From Aporrectodea caliginosa (lineage: Eukaryota > Annelida > Clitellata > Crassiclitellata > Lumbricidae): 64,000 bases of DNA. The notes beneath the pieces are model-generated. The model was not told the origin of the DNA. It worked only from the letters and a program-made list of their open reading frames with translations, and searched no databases. The position numbers and the translations under genes are program-made. Of this stretch, positions 24,231-34,799 are shown one piece after another. The stretch's first letter is position 1. Each line of letters starts with the position of its first letter. The stretch covers positions 758,035 through 822,034 of the forward strand of contig JACEVL010000495.1 in assembly GCA_020284085.1 (NCBI GenBank), written 5' to 3'.

Positions 24231-25533
24231 TTAATATGGATGCAGTCTGTGATTGTAGATTGTTCTCTGAACTGTGTGGTCAACAGTTTGTCTTGGTGTT
24301 GCAATCCACTGAAGTTGAGGTATCAAACGACCAATACCTTGATTCTGTAATGATGAGTTGCGACTGTTGTGGCTGTGGTGTGGTTGCTGGAATCTTTTCA
24401 CGGGTCTTTCATTTCCTACGTTATTAAAACTGTGAGTAACTGTACGCTTGCCTCTGTTGAAGTTCTGCATTGAAGACTTTCGAGTGTGCAGAACTTCACC
24501 TGCTTGATATGGTTTCCAGTTTTCCTTGAAGTTGGAATAACTATTGTATTCATGCTGATTTTCTGACCAGGTAGCTTTATTTCCTTCGTAAGTATTTGCC
24601 TCTCTTGGGACTATCTCCTGCTGATACCCTTCTTCATTTGCTTCTTCAGCCGACTCATCAAATGACACGTAACTATCATCTGCCCAGTTGTTTGCACTTT
24701 CTGGGTTTTGATTAGATAAGCACCTGTATCGGTCTGAAGAAGTGGGATTGGCATTTCTTGACGATTTATTTAAGGATTGCAATGGCCAATCTGTAGTGTA
24801 CTTTTCAGTGACCCTAGGTCTGATATGAGATAAATTTGGGGTGCTGCTGCCCTCTGGGCAAGGCTGCCACTTTCCAATATTTCGATGCAGCCAGTTTGCA
24901 TTTCGGTCTGGAGAAAGATTATTTCTCTTTGGCCATTCCACCACGCTATCTTCGTTAAACGAATTGGCAGCCCAATTGTTATCTGCATATGAATTGCCAT
25001 CGTCGTAAGGAGCTTCGTCGTACAACCCTTCGCAGTAAGACATCTCTGTCTCATTATCAGCTCTACAGAAACTTTTCGGCTCTTCAAATGACATCAAACT
25101 TTCACTGTAAGACGGTTGCTGATAACGAAGAAGTCGATCAGCGCGGCATCGGTTGGGTACAACCACATTCAGTGCACGGCAGATGTATCCCATCAGGATG
25201 TTTGTTATGTCACGGTGAGCGTCGTTCATCCAGTGAACTCCGTCCTTTGCCATAAGATGCAGTCTCTGTCGAAACAAGAAATTCATATCTAGTACTCCAA
25301 AACCAAACCTCTTGGCAACCTGAAAGGAATAGTTATTCGCAACAAGGACATCGAGACGCAGTATCTCAGTCAGAAATCCCGTTCCTTGACTGAGAAACCC
25401 ACCGCGGATCTGACTGGAGACTGGCAAAGTAGTTGTCCAGATAACTGCAGACTGGGGTGACAAGAGTCGTTTCAAATTGCAGCAGAACTTCTGCAGATTG
25501 ACCTTGTAGCTTTCCATTGACTTCACACCATAT
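24231..25533 (-). CDS. PCED1: PCED1 exon 4 (terminal coding exon)
   Basis: Begins after ggctatacag by completing Arg (AG|A), then YGVKSMESYKVNL, matching vertebrate RYGRCSMESYRENL. It continues with TTLPVSSQIRGGFL, LDMNFLFRQRLH and KDGVHWMNDAHRDI, the end of the esterase domain with the conserved Asp and His. The remaining ~300 residues are disordered-looking, with patches such as HNSRNSSLQNQG. It ends IYNHRLHPY then TAA. Shadow frames on both strands across this exon are not genes. Confidence 0.93.
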
Positions 25534-26608
25534 CTGTATAGCCAACATCAAAATAAGTTACCCACTTTCCTAAAAGAAGTCTTGCGTCACAAAAAGTAAT
25601 TTTCCAGAAACGAGTACAAATGTGTTTTAGAAATCAAGCACATAATGATTTTTGTACAAATATTTTGATCAAACAACTATTTTTGGTGCATTAATTACTT
25701 TCATGATTTCATCAAGACAACCAGAAACTATATATCACATTTATACAATTTTTTTTGCCTACACTGAAATAACATAGACATATTATACTTGTTTGAAAGG
25801 TTTTGTCAGTCCATTTCAAATATAATTAACAGTACTGACAAATAATATTATTATCCTTGAGATAGTGAACAACAAGGTTTCATTAATCCTCTAATGACAA
25901 GCAGGACTGTTATTAAAAGCTACTGGGAAACAATGGATGAAAATGGTCCAAATCCAAAATAATTGTATTATATGTTGTCTGTGTTGTTATCATGTGGCAC
26001 TCCAAACATTGCCACAATCCTGACAACAACAAAGGGAAAAGTTAGAAACTTTTCTACCATATTTCATATCATTTCTACCACTTACACATTTATCATGTAG
26101 TCCCAAGATATTTGCTAAATTTCACTTGAAAATGTACATTACAGACACTAAAGGGACAATGTGGTCCACCATTTATCTAATTTTGCTCAGAATTATAAAT
26201 TTGACAGTCATGATGTTCAACTGAGAATATTTCCAAAACATCTTGATTATAAGAAATGAATTCGACATTAAACAGAAATTGGGAAACATGAAAAATCCAA
26301 CTTCAATATTTCACCAGAGGTGGTCACATGATAAACCCATTTACTCATCATCCAAGCAATTTCTCCAACTCCTTCTAGATAAAGTTTAAGTAATTAAATT
26401 GAGAACAATTGTCATTTGCAGGATTCTGTTATGAAAACGTCATTTTTACACAGCTTTCATGATGGATGACAAGCTTACCCTTTGTAACTATTAATACCAA
26501 AAGAATAAATTTGTGATTAAAACTAGGTTACTGAATCCTAAATACGAGTTCAAAACTTACATGTGAAACGTGAAGCACATATTGACATAACGATAAAATT
26601 TCACAAAC
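25534..26608. other. PCED1 intron 3
   Basis: About 1.1 kb of AT-rich intron. No repeats or conserved elements recognised. Confidence 0.7.
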
Positions 26609-26832
26609 CTAGATATGTCCCACAGACAACTATTCACGATGACAATGTCTGGTTTTAGTGACTTGTAGAAATCAGCAAATATGGTCTCTACATAGCCGCT
26701 GTAGACTCGGGTGACAAAGTAGAAGCGTATCAGATGTTGTGGACTGACATACTGACGCACTTCACGATAGTCTTTACCGTTTGTCATCTTTCCTCCCTCT
26801 ATTAACACATCATTGTGAAAATGTGCTTCACC
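26609..26832 (-). CDS. PCED1: PCED1 exon 3
   Basis: Encodes residues 55-128 and the split Arg: GEAHFHNDVLIEGGKM, YREVRQYVSPQHLIRFY, FVTRVYSGYVETIFADF, and DIVIVNSCLWDIS. The block is strongly conserved with vertebrate PCED1 (EVRQ, RFYFLTRVYS, VIINSCLWDLS). Acceptor atttttag before GGTGAAG; donor TCTAG|gtttgt. The alternative of reading through into VKFYRYVN is excluded, because only this donor restores RYG in exon 4. Confidence 0.95.
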
Positions 26833-26896
26833 CTAAAAATAGCACAGAAAAGTTGCAAAGTTCACATAACAGGTAAACGATTACTGCTGTGAAATA

Positions 26897-27059
26897 CAGT
26901 GGCGGTGCCAGAGGGAGGATAGGGGGGGCTTAGACCCCCTAACTGTGGCTCAACCCCCAAAAAAGTTGGATATCGCTGCAAATCACAGGGAAGAGGGGAC
27001 AAAATGGAAGGGCTTGGAGCTTTAGCCCCCTCAAACCTGAAATCCTGGCGACTCCACTT
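26897..27059. mobile_element. 163-bp hAT-type MITE
   Basis: The ends are cagtggcggtgccag and ctggcgactccactt (imperfect inverted repeats, with the CAGTG-type terminus usual for hAT). They are bounded by a perfect 8-base target duplication, gtgaaata, at 26889-26896 and 27060-27067. The interior is G-rich then A/C-rich, with no coding capacity. It lies in PCED1 intron 2. The 77-residue minus frame over it is spurious. Confidence 0.9.
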
Positions 27060-27591
27060 GTGAAATAGGCCAGTTTTAACTATTAAAAGTTTCAATCAAT
27101 CTGAAATCTCAGAAGCTCAACATACAAAACACAACAAACACAAAAGCAGTCGAAAGGACCTCCACTTAACAAAGAAGTGCCAATTAAATCCAATTACATC
27201 AGTGTCTTAAACTCGGTGAACCGAACAACACACAAAGGTTCAAACTCTGTTTGACAGCCAGACGACACAATGTAAAAACATGTAAAAATTGAACTGAAAA
27301 TGAAGAAGAAATATTGAGCTACTTAGAGAAATTAATCTTGTAATTATTTCAACCAGAAATCTTATCTTTCCATTTTCAGTTTGAATAAAAGCTTATAGCA
27401 ATTACAACTGTTCAGTTTTGACACTAATCTGGTAGCATTTTGCCTCAACCAGGTTTTCAATTTCAGACTATATCTGACGTAATGCGGCCAATCTGAGTGT
27501 TGCTTGTGTATGCTCATCAGTCAGTCTATTCCTGGATGATGATTTCCTAAACTTCATGAGTTCATGACTGACAAAAGTGTTCACATGCTGG

Positions 27592-27670
27592 TCAATCAAT
27601 CAATCATAGAATTTATATAGCGCCTCTTCAAGGGCTCTACTCAGAGGCGCTCCCAAGCCAGGCCTGATCA
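27592..27670 (-). mobile_element. L2-type LINE 3' tail
   Basis: On the minus strand it reads gcttgggagcgcctctgag, a loop, ccttgaagaggcgctatata, then (attg)n. It is in PCED1 intron 2, in the same orientation as the gene. Confidence 0.8.
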
Positions 27671-28125
27671 AGTTCACTTGGAAGTTGTTAATGCAAAATA
27701 ATGTTGGTATTTGATTACTTCCAAACAATGCAATAATCCAGGTAATGACAGCATGGAAATTTGTATATCTTTTGAGAAATAGAAACATGTAAAATTAAGG
27801 AAAAACAATGTTAATGTATTTCTGTTATAAAATGCCATCACTCTGAAAGTCAGCTAAGACCATTAGAATGCCCTTGGAAGTTGTTAGTAACTCAGCAAGA
27901 TGTCCTGAAAATCAAGGTTCGACTTGATGAAGATGCCCAAAATGAGCAAAATTTCCCTGAATTTGTTTCCCATAAGGTCAGGAGTTTGCTAGAAAGATTC
28001 TGAGCTTTTGCACAGATGTACCAGCATAGATGCCCATTTAATTTTGTGAATTCTTTTAATCAGCCTATGCCTCTGAAACACTGCTGTATAACAGTCATAA
28101 ACGCATTAATGAAGTTAATTAGTAC

Positions 28126-28205
28126 CTTGCTTCTGCATTCGCCATTTGTCAGCTTTCGGCCATACTGGAGCATAACAACGAGATCTTTGTAGATAGTTCG
28201 CATGA
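28126..28205 (-). CDS. PCED1: PCED1 exon 2
   Basis: 80 bases. It completes Val28, then 26 codons MRTIYKDLVVMLQYGRK and LTNGECRSK, matching vertebrate QRAVYKDLVLLLQ. Acceptor ttattag before TCATGCG; donor AGCAAG|gtacta (phase 0). Confidence 0.93.
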
Positions 28206-28526
28206 CTAATAATAAAACAAAATCATTTAATAGCAAAAGTGAACTGAAAAGAGATGTGGTTCTCTCCTACACACAAGGTTTGCAAAGTATGTGACCAATG
28301 GGATCAAATGTGTTACCAATGTTACCAATTTAGCAGAGGACATTGTGTAATGGCTCCTATGACAGGAAATTCCAGAAAGAAAATACACAAAGCAATTTAT
28401 AGAACAAACAGAATCTGATCTGGGTGAAATTTAAAAAATATCCGACTTGCTTAAATTATTGTTTAATTATTTTAGTTTTTATTATTTTAAACAAATAGTA
28501 TTTAATATATTTTAAAAACTTATTAC

Positions 28527-28608
28527 CACTGTCTCCAATAAGAACAACAAATCTGTTAGCAAAAAGCTTCTTCAAGTCTTCTTGTGTGAAGTTGTACAAA
28601 GAAGTCAT
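28527..28608 (-). CDS. PCED1: PCED1 exon 1 (start codon and GDS motif)
   Basis: ATG at 28608-28606 begins MTSLYNFTQEDLKKLFAN, then RFVVLIGDS, with 1 base left over before the donor AGTG|gtaata. This matches vertebrate LLHNKFVVILGDS, with the SGNH-type Ser. A ttattacag acceptor 13 bases before the ATG indicates an upstream untranslated exon. Confidence 0.93.
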
Positions 28609-28621
28609 TTTCCCTCTGTAT

Positions 28622-29640
28622 CTGTAATAAACAGTGGCAAAGTCAGACAGTAGCTTATGAAAAAAAATGAATGTAACAGCTTTTATACAGCATCACCTTA
28701 AGAAAACTCCTGTTATGTTTATGACTCAACAACACAATGCATACTGTACTGCATTTTATTAATGTGCTCAATTTTTCACCTGGCAGATGTGTCACAATGA
28801 TGCACCTATCACTAGGAAAATACCTCTAGCCAGCAGAGCAGTCACAAAGAGAGCAGTAACCAAAACAGCTCTCCCACACTCTGTGGAAATCATAGATCTC
28901 TTCTGACTTCAAACAGACTTTGGTCATTTTATGCAGCTTTTTGGCATGGCCTCATATTTTTACACTTTATTTACAGATGATATTGAATAACTAGCGTGCA
29001 GTGCATATCCAGTAATTGACCTTCTCAGAGCAAGTGGCGTGTATGTCACACATGCTTTTACTCATCTCTGTCCGATTCGCACACCACTTGCTTATAACTG
29101 AAGAATACCCGCCAAGGAGTTAATGAGGAATATTGATCTGCCGTCTCTGAAGCCAAAACGTTAAACTAGAGCAAGCAGAATATAAAGTTAAAAGCACGCA
29201 ATAACAAAACAGGCAAGCAAACGTTTTAAGGTTATAACTTTCGCTTGCACTAAAAGCAAACGTTTATATAACTTTCGCTTACATTTAAATTATCCGCTGC
29301 GTGAATCAATTTTAAAAGTCCTGCCAAGCCAACCGGATGTTGCAAGGAATCAACATATTATAGGAGAATGGAAAGGTGTACAATTTGTATATCCGGTCTG
29401 CTACTTTACCCAAAGATGTCGCTCCGCTTTAACTTTTACAGATGATATCAATACTTTGTTTCTGTCCACTAGTAAAGTAATGTTGTACCCTGCATAGATA
29501 ATCATTTTTAGATTTTTCTTCATAAATATAATTAACTGTAATGCATTTATTATGTAAACATGGCGCGCTACCTTCGTAACCTTCCTGTTCGCCAGTGGAC
29601 GAATAGCCTATGAAAGTATCCCTAGGATCTGAAAATCTCT
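28622..29640. other. PCED1 upstream region
   Basis: No coding exon. A pair of direct repeats, gcaaacgttt then tataactttcgctt, occurs at about 29218-29246 and 29258-29283. Its position within 0.7 kb of the first coding exon makes a regulatory role possible but unproven. Confidence 0.4.
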
Positions 29641-29649
29641 TATGGCAAA

Positions 29650-30050
29650 CTAGATCGCTCTGCAAATTTATGTTCTGACCTTAAGATCTCGACTAAAAGG
29701 GAATTTTGCTGGACTCATTTCCTCCGCTTGCTGTTTCGGTGTATTCTCGGGCTCAAGGCCGGCCCTGTTATATCCCAAATAGCGCCCCAGGCAAATCATA
29801 CATTTATGCCCTCTGATCCCCACTCCACGGTGGCCCGGTTCTCCCCATGTCATAACCTAACGAGGAACGGTTTAGGAACCAGCCAGAACATTATGCTCAA
29901 CTGAGTTATTGATTATTACTATGATTTTTCATTTGTACAGTCAACCCTGGGTAAATCGAATTTTTTGAAGGCTAATTTTGCGCCCCTCTGGTGCTGCGCC
30001 CGAGGGCGGCTGCCTCCCTCTGCCCCCCCTTCGTTACGAAAGTACGAAAC
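29650..30050. mobile_element. Degraded LINE 3' fragment with hAT-like termini
   Basis: Ttctgaccttaagatctcg at 29670 matches the LINE fragment at 12.03 kb (ttctgaacttcagatctcg). Directly after it comes aaggccggccctg (29757-29769), a terminus typical of hAT elements. Gcgcccgagggcggctgcc at 29997 resembles the inner end of such elements. No target duplication was confirmed. Confidence 0.45.
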
Positions 30051-30842
30051 TGATGAGTTCCTTTAAAGGCAAGTTATACTTTCAGGACTAAACTAGTAGT
30101 ATAGAGCGCAGATAACAGTCGTGGTTTAACTCTGCCGTTGCTGAAGCTATAGGCAGAAGCCAATTGGAGCGTTTGTGGCGCCATTTCCACCGGATCACAC
30201 CATAGTTCAACTTTCCAAAAGTGTGTTTCAACAGGACAAATCTGAATATTAACTAATTCAATCCTGGAATTAGGCCTAAAGTATAGCGTCATCTAAAACT
30301 CTGAGGCCAGGTTTGGAGAATGATCTCCATCGAACTTCAAAAATGGGGAGGGGTAACGTACGTTTTGTTGATTTCCGACGATGTAAGTCGGCCAGAGTGG
30401 GGTATTGTTCTCCCAATCTACTATAATCTCGCCGACTGTGTAAACGGTATAATATTATGTATGTCATCATACATCCATTTAAAAGTTGAACATTCTCCTT
30501 GACTAGTTGACATTCATTGTGATGTTATACTCCTTTGATATTTATCTACTGGTGTATGTCTGTCTTTCTGTCTGTATGGTTCTTTGTATGCTTCTGTATC
30601 CTTGTTTATCTGTGTTGACCCTAGTTTCACTGCGTCGCTCTAATGATAGCTGACCCGCTCCATTTGCGGAGGTTTTTGTTGTGAGTCTGCAGAGAAGGCT
30701 CAATAACCAAAAGATCGGAAGCTGCCATCGTTGTCCTCAAGGCCACTCGACGATGCTGAGCCGAGTGCTGCATCGACAGGCGGCTTCGAACCGGAGACCG
30801 ATCGGTCAAAGAGACCGCTTTTCACTGCATAGGCCTTTAAGC

Positions 30843-31105
30843 TCTGTGTCTGTCCTCTCTGTCTGTCTATCTGTCTCTCTGTCTCTCTATCTCTCTGTCT
30901 CTGTCTCTGTCTCTCTATCTCTCTGTGTCTCTGTGTCTCTGTGTCTCTGTGTCTGTGTCTGTGTCTGTGTCTGTCTGTGTCTGTCTGTCTCTGTCTCTAT
31001 CTGTCTCTGTCTCTATCTGTCTCTGTCTCTATCTGTCTCTGTCTCTATCTGTCTCTGTCTCTATCTGTCTCTGTCTCTAGCTATCTCTGTCTGTCTGTCT
31101 GTCTA

Positions 31106-31137
<32 letters not shown>
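30843..31137. repeat. Compound (TCTG)/(TCTC) microsatellite
   Basis: About 295 bases of pyrimidine-rich tcTG/tcTC/tcTA tetranucleotides, including five copies of ctgtctctgtctctat-type 18-mers. It yields spurious SVSLSL/CLSVCL frames on plus and RQTDRQ frames on minus. It lies just upstream of the GABA receptor first coding region. Confidence 0.95.
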
Positions 31138-31138
<1 letters not shown>

Positions 31139-31139
31139 G

Positions 31140-31578
31140 CATCACTGCGAAGCAGTGCAGCAGCTGCAGCGGCCGAAGCAGCGTTTCAGCATCCGCACTG
31201 CCAACAGCAGCCAGCATCAGCATCGGCAGCAGCAGCGCCAGAACCTCTGTAGGGAGTGGATGAGACATCAGTCGTGTCTGCAGAAGCGAGGCCTGTTTGC
31301 GATGCCATTGACTCGGCCGTCGGTCAGTAGGAGGAGGATTGGTTATGGGAAGAAACGTCGTAGCTGCTGCTGCTCTGCCCGGGCCAGCCACCGCCACCGC
31401 CGCCACCGCCACCGCCACCGCCATCGTCTCCTGCGTCCTTCACCGACCACCGTCGTCCCCCATCGGCACGTGCATCCACCGACGGCGCCACCCGCCACCC
31501 CACCACCCCCTCTGCCTTGGCCTCGCAACGACAACACTGGCCCACTGTTTTACCCAATGGATATACGCTACGACGACG
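31140..31578 (+). other. GC-rich low-complexity leader of the GABA receptor gene
   Basis: CAG-rich (gcagcagctgcagcgg), then (CCACCG)n at about 31388-31426, then CGACGA runs. A plus frame is open from ATG 31339 into the receptor exon, but its residues (TATAATATATAIV-like) are repeat products. It is more likely 5' UTR or promoter-proximal DNA than protein. No core promoter motif is visible. Confidence 0.4.
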
Positions 31579-31720
31579 ATGATGATAATGGCGTCGATGC
31601 TAGTCGTCGTTGTCGTCGTCGTTGATGTCGACTGTAAGCATGACGTCATTCACAACGTATCGCTGACGATCGAACAACTGCTCGACGGATATGATATTCG
31701 ACTTAGGCCACAGTTCGGAG
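31579..31720 (+). CDS. GABA-A receptor beta-type subunit, first coding exon seen
   Basis: The secure part encodes NVSLTIEQLLDGYDIRLR then PQFG, with donor GGAG|gtagga (phase 1). It matches the N-terminal (T..LL.GYDIRLRP.FGG) start of the extracellular domain of GABA-A and RDL/LCCH3 subunits. Upstream, in frame, is MMIMASMLVVVVVVVDVDC, a plausible start (several ATGs at 31579, 31582, 31588, 31597) with a hydrophobic valine run that could act as a signal peptide. The run is built from GTC repeats, so this start is uncertain. An acceptor (ctgtaag) at 31638 would instead make this an internal 82-base exon. NVS is a glycosylation sequon. Confidence 0.85.
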
Positions 31721-31734
31721 GTAGGACGATTCCA

Positions 31735-31738
<4 letters not shown>

Positions 31739-31816
<78 letters not shown>

Positions 31817-32000
31817 TGTGTGTGTGTGTGTCTCAAGTCTCTCTGTCTGTCTCCAAGTCTCTCTCTCAAGTCTGTCTCCAAGTCTCTCTGTCTTTCTCTG
31901 TCTCTCTGTCTCTCTGTCTCCAAGTCTCTCTGTCTTTCTCTCTGTCTCTCAGTCTCTCTCAGTCTCTCTGTGTCTGTCTCTCTCTGTCTCTCTTCTATAA
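31739..32000. repeat. (TC)n tract beside a splice donor
   Basis: About 33 uninterrupted TC dinucleotides, then imperfect tctgtctc and tccaagtctctc units. It starts only 18 bases after the exon end. The open frames over it (SLSLSL, RERERE) are artefacts. Confidence 0.95.
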
Positions 32001-32009
32001 TGCTGCATG

Positions 32010-33290
32010 GTGCCTCGATGTATTTGGCAATGACTCTATCTCTTTTTTTCCTGTCAACCACTGCCTATATTTCTTCCCAGGGTTGCTTTGATCATTTTTC
32101 CTCCGTTTGTTTACAAATGATTTGACCTCTTTCTTTGTTCTATCTTTCCAGGATGTTTCTACCATTCTGCCTCTGTGCGTTTGCATGTACCGCTATCTCT
32201 CTTTCTCTTCCTGTGTTTCTCTTTAGCAAACGTCGACCCACCGAGATCAGGCCGTCATTTCGCGATACGCATTCCATCATTATCGCATCCTATATCAAGT
32301 CGCGCCGCTTTCATCATCCCGTGCTTAATATGCTAATTCATTCACGCTACGACCTTCACAAGACAAGTGTCCCAGCGTCCTCCGTACGCATACTTGTACA
32401 ATGTAAAGTCTATAATATTTAAGCCAGGGATGCATAACCTATACGTACAGGCCTTATGCAACCTCTGTACTTGATCTAAACGACACTCGGGCAGTTTAAA
32501 ATAAGGAAAGTAACTGGTTCTCGAAGTGTATGAGGACATTTAGAACTGCATTGTGTTAGCCTACTAACAAATACTGCGACCTACAACAACCTCACATCGC
32601 TCTATAGTCTTGTCTGTCAACAAGATCTTTGATTAAAAGTTTATTCGGCGATCTTGTTCCAGTTCTTTGCCATATAAGTGATAGAAGATATTTACTTCAT
32701 GGGCTTGAGTGATATTTAAGACTAAGTGTAGTCGTGCCATATCAGGCCATACGAATTGTGAGTAGTGCTCAAAGAATTTCTGCGACGTCAACGACCTTTA
32801 TTGGCTTAGGAAGTTGTTAAACTACAGATCCATCTCGGGCTAAATTTACCGCATAAACCTGCAAAAGACGTTCGTGAAAAGCAGCTCTTAGTTTTGATAC
32901 TCGTGAGCAGTAAATGATAATTTTGGGGTAACTCAGATATTGAGAGGGTTAGCTTCGTTGCACGGACGTACACAAAGTGAGGATGTATTCAACGGAATAT
33001 AGTGTCTATTCTTTATGACCTTTCAATGATCAGCGATGTTTTTATGCTGTTTTCGTTGATCAAGTCACTGGTGTATATAAACATGCAACCGTACAGGCAG
33101 GCGTTGGTCCTGTCTGTTTGCTTATGTATGATGGTTTATCAGAATTAGACCTATCACTGTTGCATTCGGGAGTTAGAATCCGGACGTGTGTCACTAATTT
33201 TCAAAACTGTTGCTTTTGTCTGACCATATGCAACACAAAGGCAGTTATGGTCTTGTGGTTAGACCATAATTGTTATGCTGCTGCTGTTCA
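32010..33290. other. Intron, nothing recognised
   Basis: Ordinary mixed sequence. A degenerate piece of the following satellite (gttatggtcttgtggttag; ctgctgctgttcaacaac) appears at its right end. Confidence 0.4.
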
Positions 33291-33302
33291 ACAACACATG
33301 GT

Positions 33303-34177
33303 CTTGCTGTTACAACATTTTGACCACTTAAGACGTCTTGCTGTTACAACATTTTGACCACTTAAGACGTCTTGCTGTTACAACATTTTGACCACTTAAG
33401 ACGTCTTGCTGTTACAACATTTTGACCACTTAAGACGTCTTGCTGTTACAACATTTTGACCACTTAAGACGTCTTGCTGTTACAACATTTTGACCACTTA
33501 AGACGTCTTGCTGTTACAACATTTTGACCACTTAAGACGTCTTGCTGTTACAACATTTTGACCACTTAAGACGTCTTGCTGTTACAACATTTTGACCACT
33601 TAAGACGTCTTGCTGTTACAACATTTTGACCACTTAAGACGTCTTGCTGTTACAACATTTTGACCACTTAAGACGTCTTGCTGTTACAACATTTTGACCA
33701 CTTAAGACGTCTTGCTGTTACAACATTTTGACCACTTAAGACGTCTTGCTGTTACAACATTTTGACCACTTAAGACGTCTTGCTGTTACAACATTTTGAC
33801 CACTTAAGACGTCTTGCTGTTACAACATTTTGACCACTTAAGACGTCTTGCTGTTACAACATTTTGACCACTTAAGACGTCTTGCTGTTACAACATTTTG
33901 ACCACTTAAGACGCCTTGCTGTTACAACATTTTGACCACTTAAGACGTCTTGCTGTTACAACATTTTGACCACTTAAGACGTCTTGCTGTTACAACATTT
34001 TGACCACTTAAGACGTCTTGCTGTTACAACATTTTGACCACTTAAGACGTCTTGCTGTTACAACATTTTGACCACTTAAGACGTCTTGCTGTTACAACAT
34101 TTTGACCACTTAAGACGTCTTGCTGTTACAACATTTTGACCACTTAAGACGTCTTGCTGTTACAACATTTTGACCAC
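33303..34177. repeat. 34-bp satellite, 26 copies
   Basis: The unit cttgctgttacaacattt-tgaccacttaagacgt repeats with exact 34-base spacing from 33303. The last, partial copy starts at 34153. The only substitution I see is T to C at 33914. The junction aagacgtctt is a perfect 10-base palindrome with a CRE-like gacgtc core. No spacers and no coding frame. Confidence 0.97.
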
Positions 34178-34640
34178 AGTCACTGAAGACTGCTATCAGT
34201 GGATGCAAGAAAATAACACGAGTCATTAGGACTAAATTCAAAGAACTCTTTCGTCGGTATTTTAAGGCGTTATGCAAATCGTGCATTAAATTAGACTACA
34301 TTAAAACATGCTTACATACATTATACCTACTCGGCTGAGACAGCAATGTATATGTCAGAATGCTTTCCTAGATATAGAAATATTCGTGAAGATAAGTTAA
34401 GTTCATTAGAAGGCGTGGATTCAGTGATGGTGACCATCGTAGAGTTTACGTTGCATTTATCACTGGACCCGATTTCTTCGATGCAAAACAATAACAGCAG
34501 TGGAAATTGATCGAAATAAAACACAGAACTAATTCATACTTGCTCACTGAACATCATTGAAATGTTAATCCTAATCTTCGTCATCATTGTCATGGTCATC
34601 ATCATCACCGTCATCATCACCAACGTCAGCACCATCGTTA
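34178..34640. other. Intron, nothing recognised
   Basis: Right flank of the satellite. An AT-rich patch leads into a TCATCA-rich run at about 34575-34640. Confidence 0.4.
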
Positions 34641-34642
34641 TC

Positions 34643-34797
34643 GTTCTTGTTGTCGTCATCCTCTCCCTCCTCCTCTTCCTTCTCCTCCTACTCCTCTTCC
34701 TCCTCCTCCTCCTTTTCCCCTCCTCCTCCTCCTCCTCTTCCCTCCCTCTTCCTCCTCCTCCTCCTCATCTTCCTCCTCGTCCTCCTCCTCCTCCATT
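34643..34797. repeat. (TCC)n pyrimidine tract
   Basis: Mostly tcc/tcctct triplets. Produces spurious LLLLFLLL and SSSSS frames. Confidence 0.9.
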
Positions 34798-34799
34798 AA

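Larger units (their letters stand above)
24231..28621 (-). other. PCED1: PCED1-like gene locus (PC-esterase domain protein)
   Basis: Four minus-strand exons (28608-28527, 28205-28126, 26832-26609, 25533-24231) join in frame to 562 residues ending at TAA 24233-24231. Residues 1-~250 match the PC-esterase (GDSL/SGNH-like) domain of PCED1A/B (FAM113). Visible motifs are the GDS block with candidate nucleophile Ser27, YREVRQ, RFYF.TRVYS, the NSCLWDISRYG block at 121-131, and DGVH with Asp226/His229. The C-terminal ~310 residues are low-complexity, rich in Ser, Asn, Gln and Glu, as in the family, but longer than in the 430-455-residue vertebrate proteins. The substrate is unknown; acyl-ester hydrolysis is predicted from the fold. 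Vertebrates have A and B paralogues; this single gene is not assigned to either. Confidence 0.93.

Noticed and set aside
24092..24427. A 111-residue plus-strand frame
   Set aside because: Antisense shadow of the PCED1 terminal exon.
30681..31625. A 314-residue plus-strand open frame
   Set aside because: It is made of TCTG repeats, CAG-rich sequence and (CCACCG)n. It is not in the receptor's frame and has no domain.
31600..32125. Long SLSLSL / RERERE frames on both strands
   Set aside because: Direct translations of the TC microsatellite; open in several frames at once.
33303..34177. CRISPR-like array
   Set aside because: The 34-bp units abut with no variable spacers, and this is eukaryotic intron DNA; it is a satellite.
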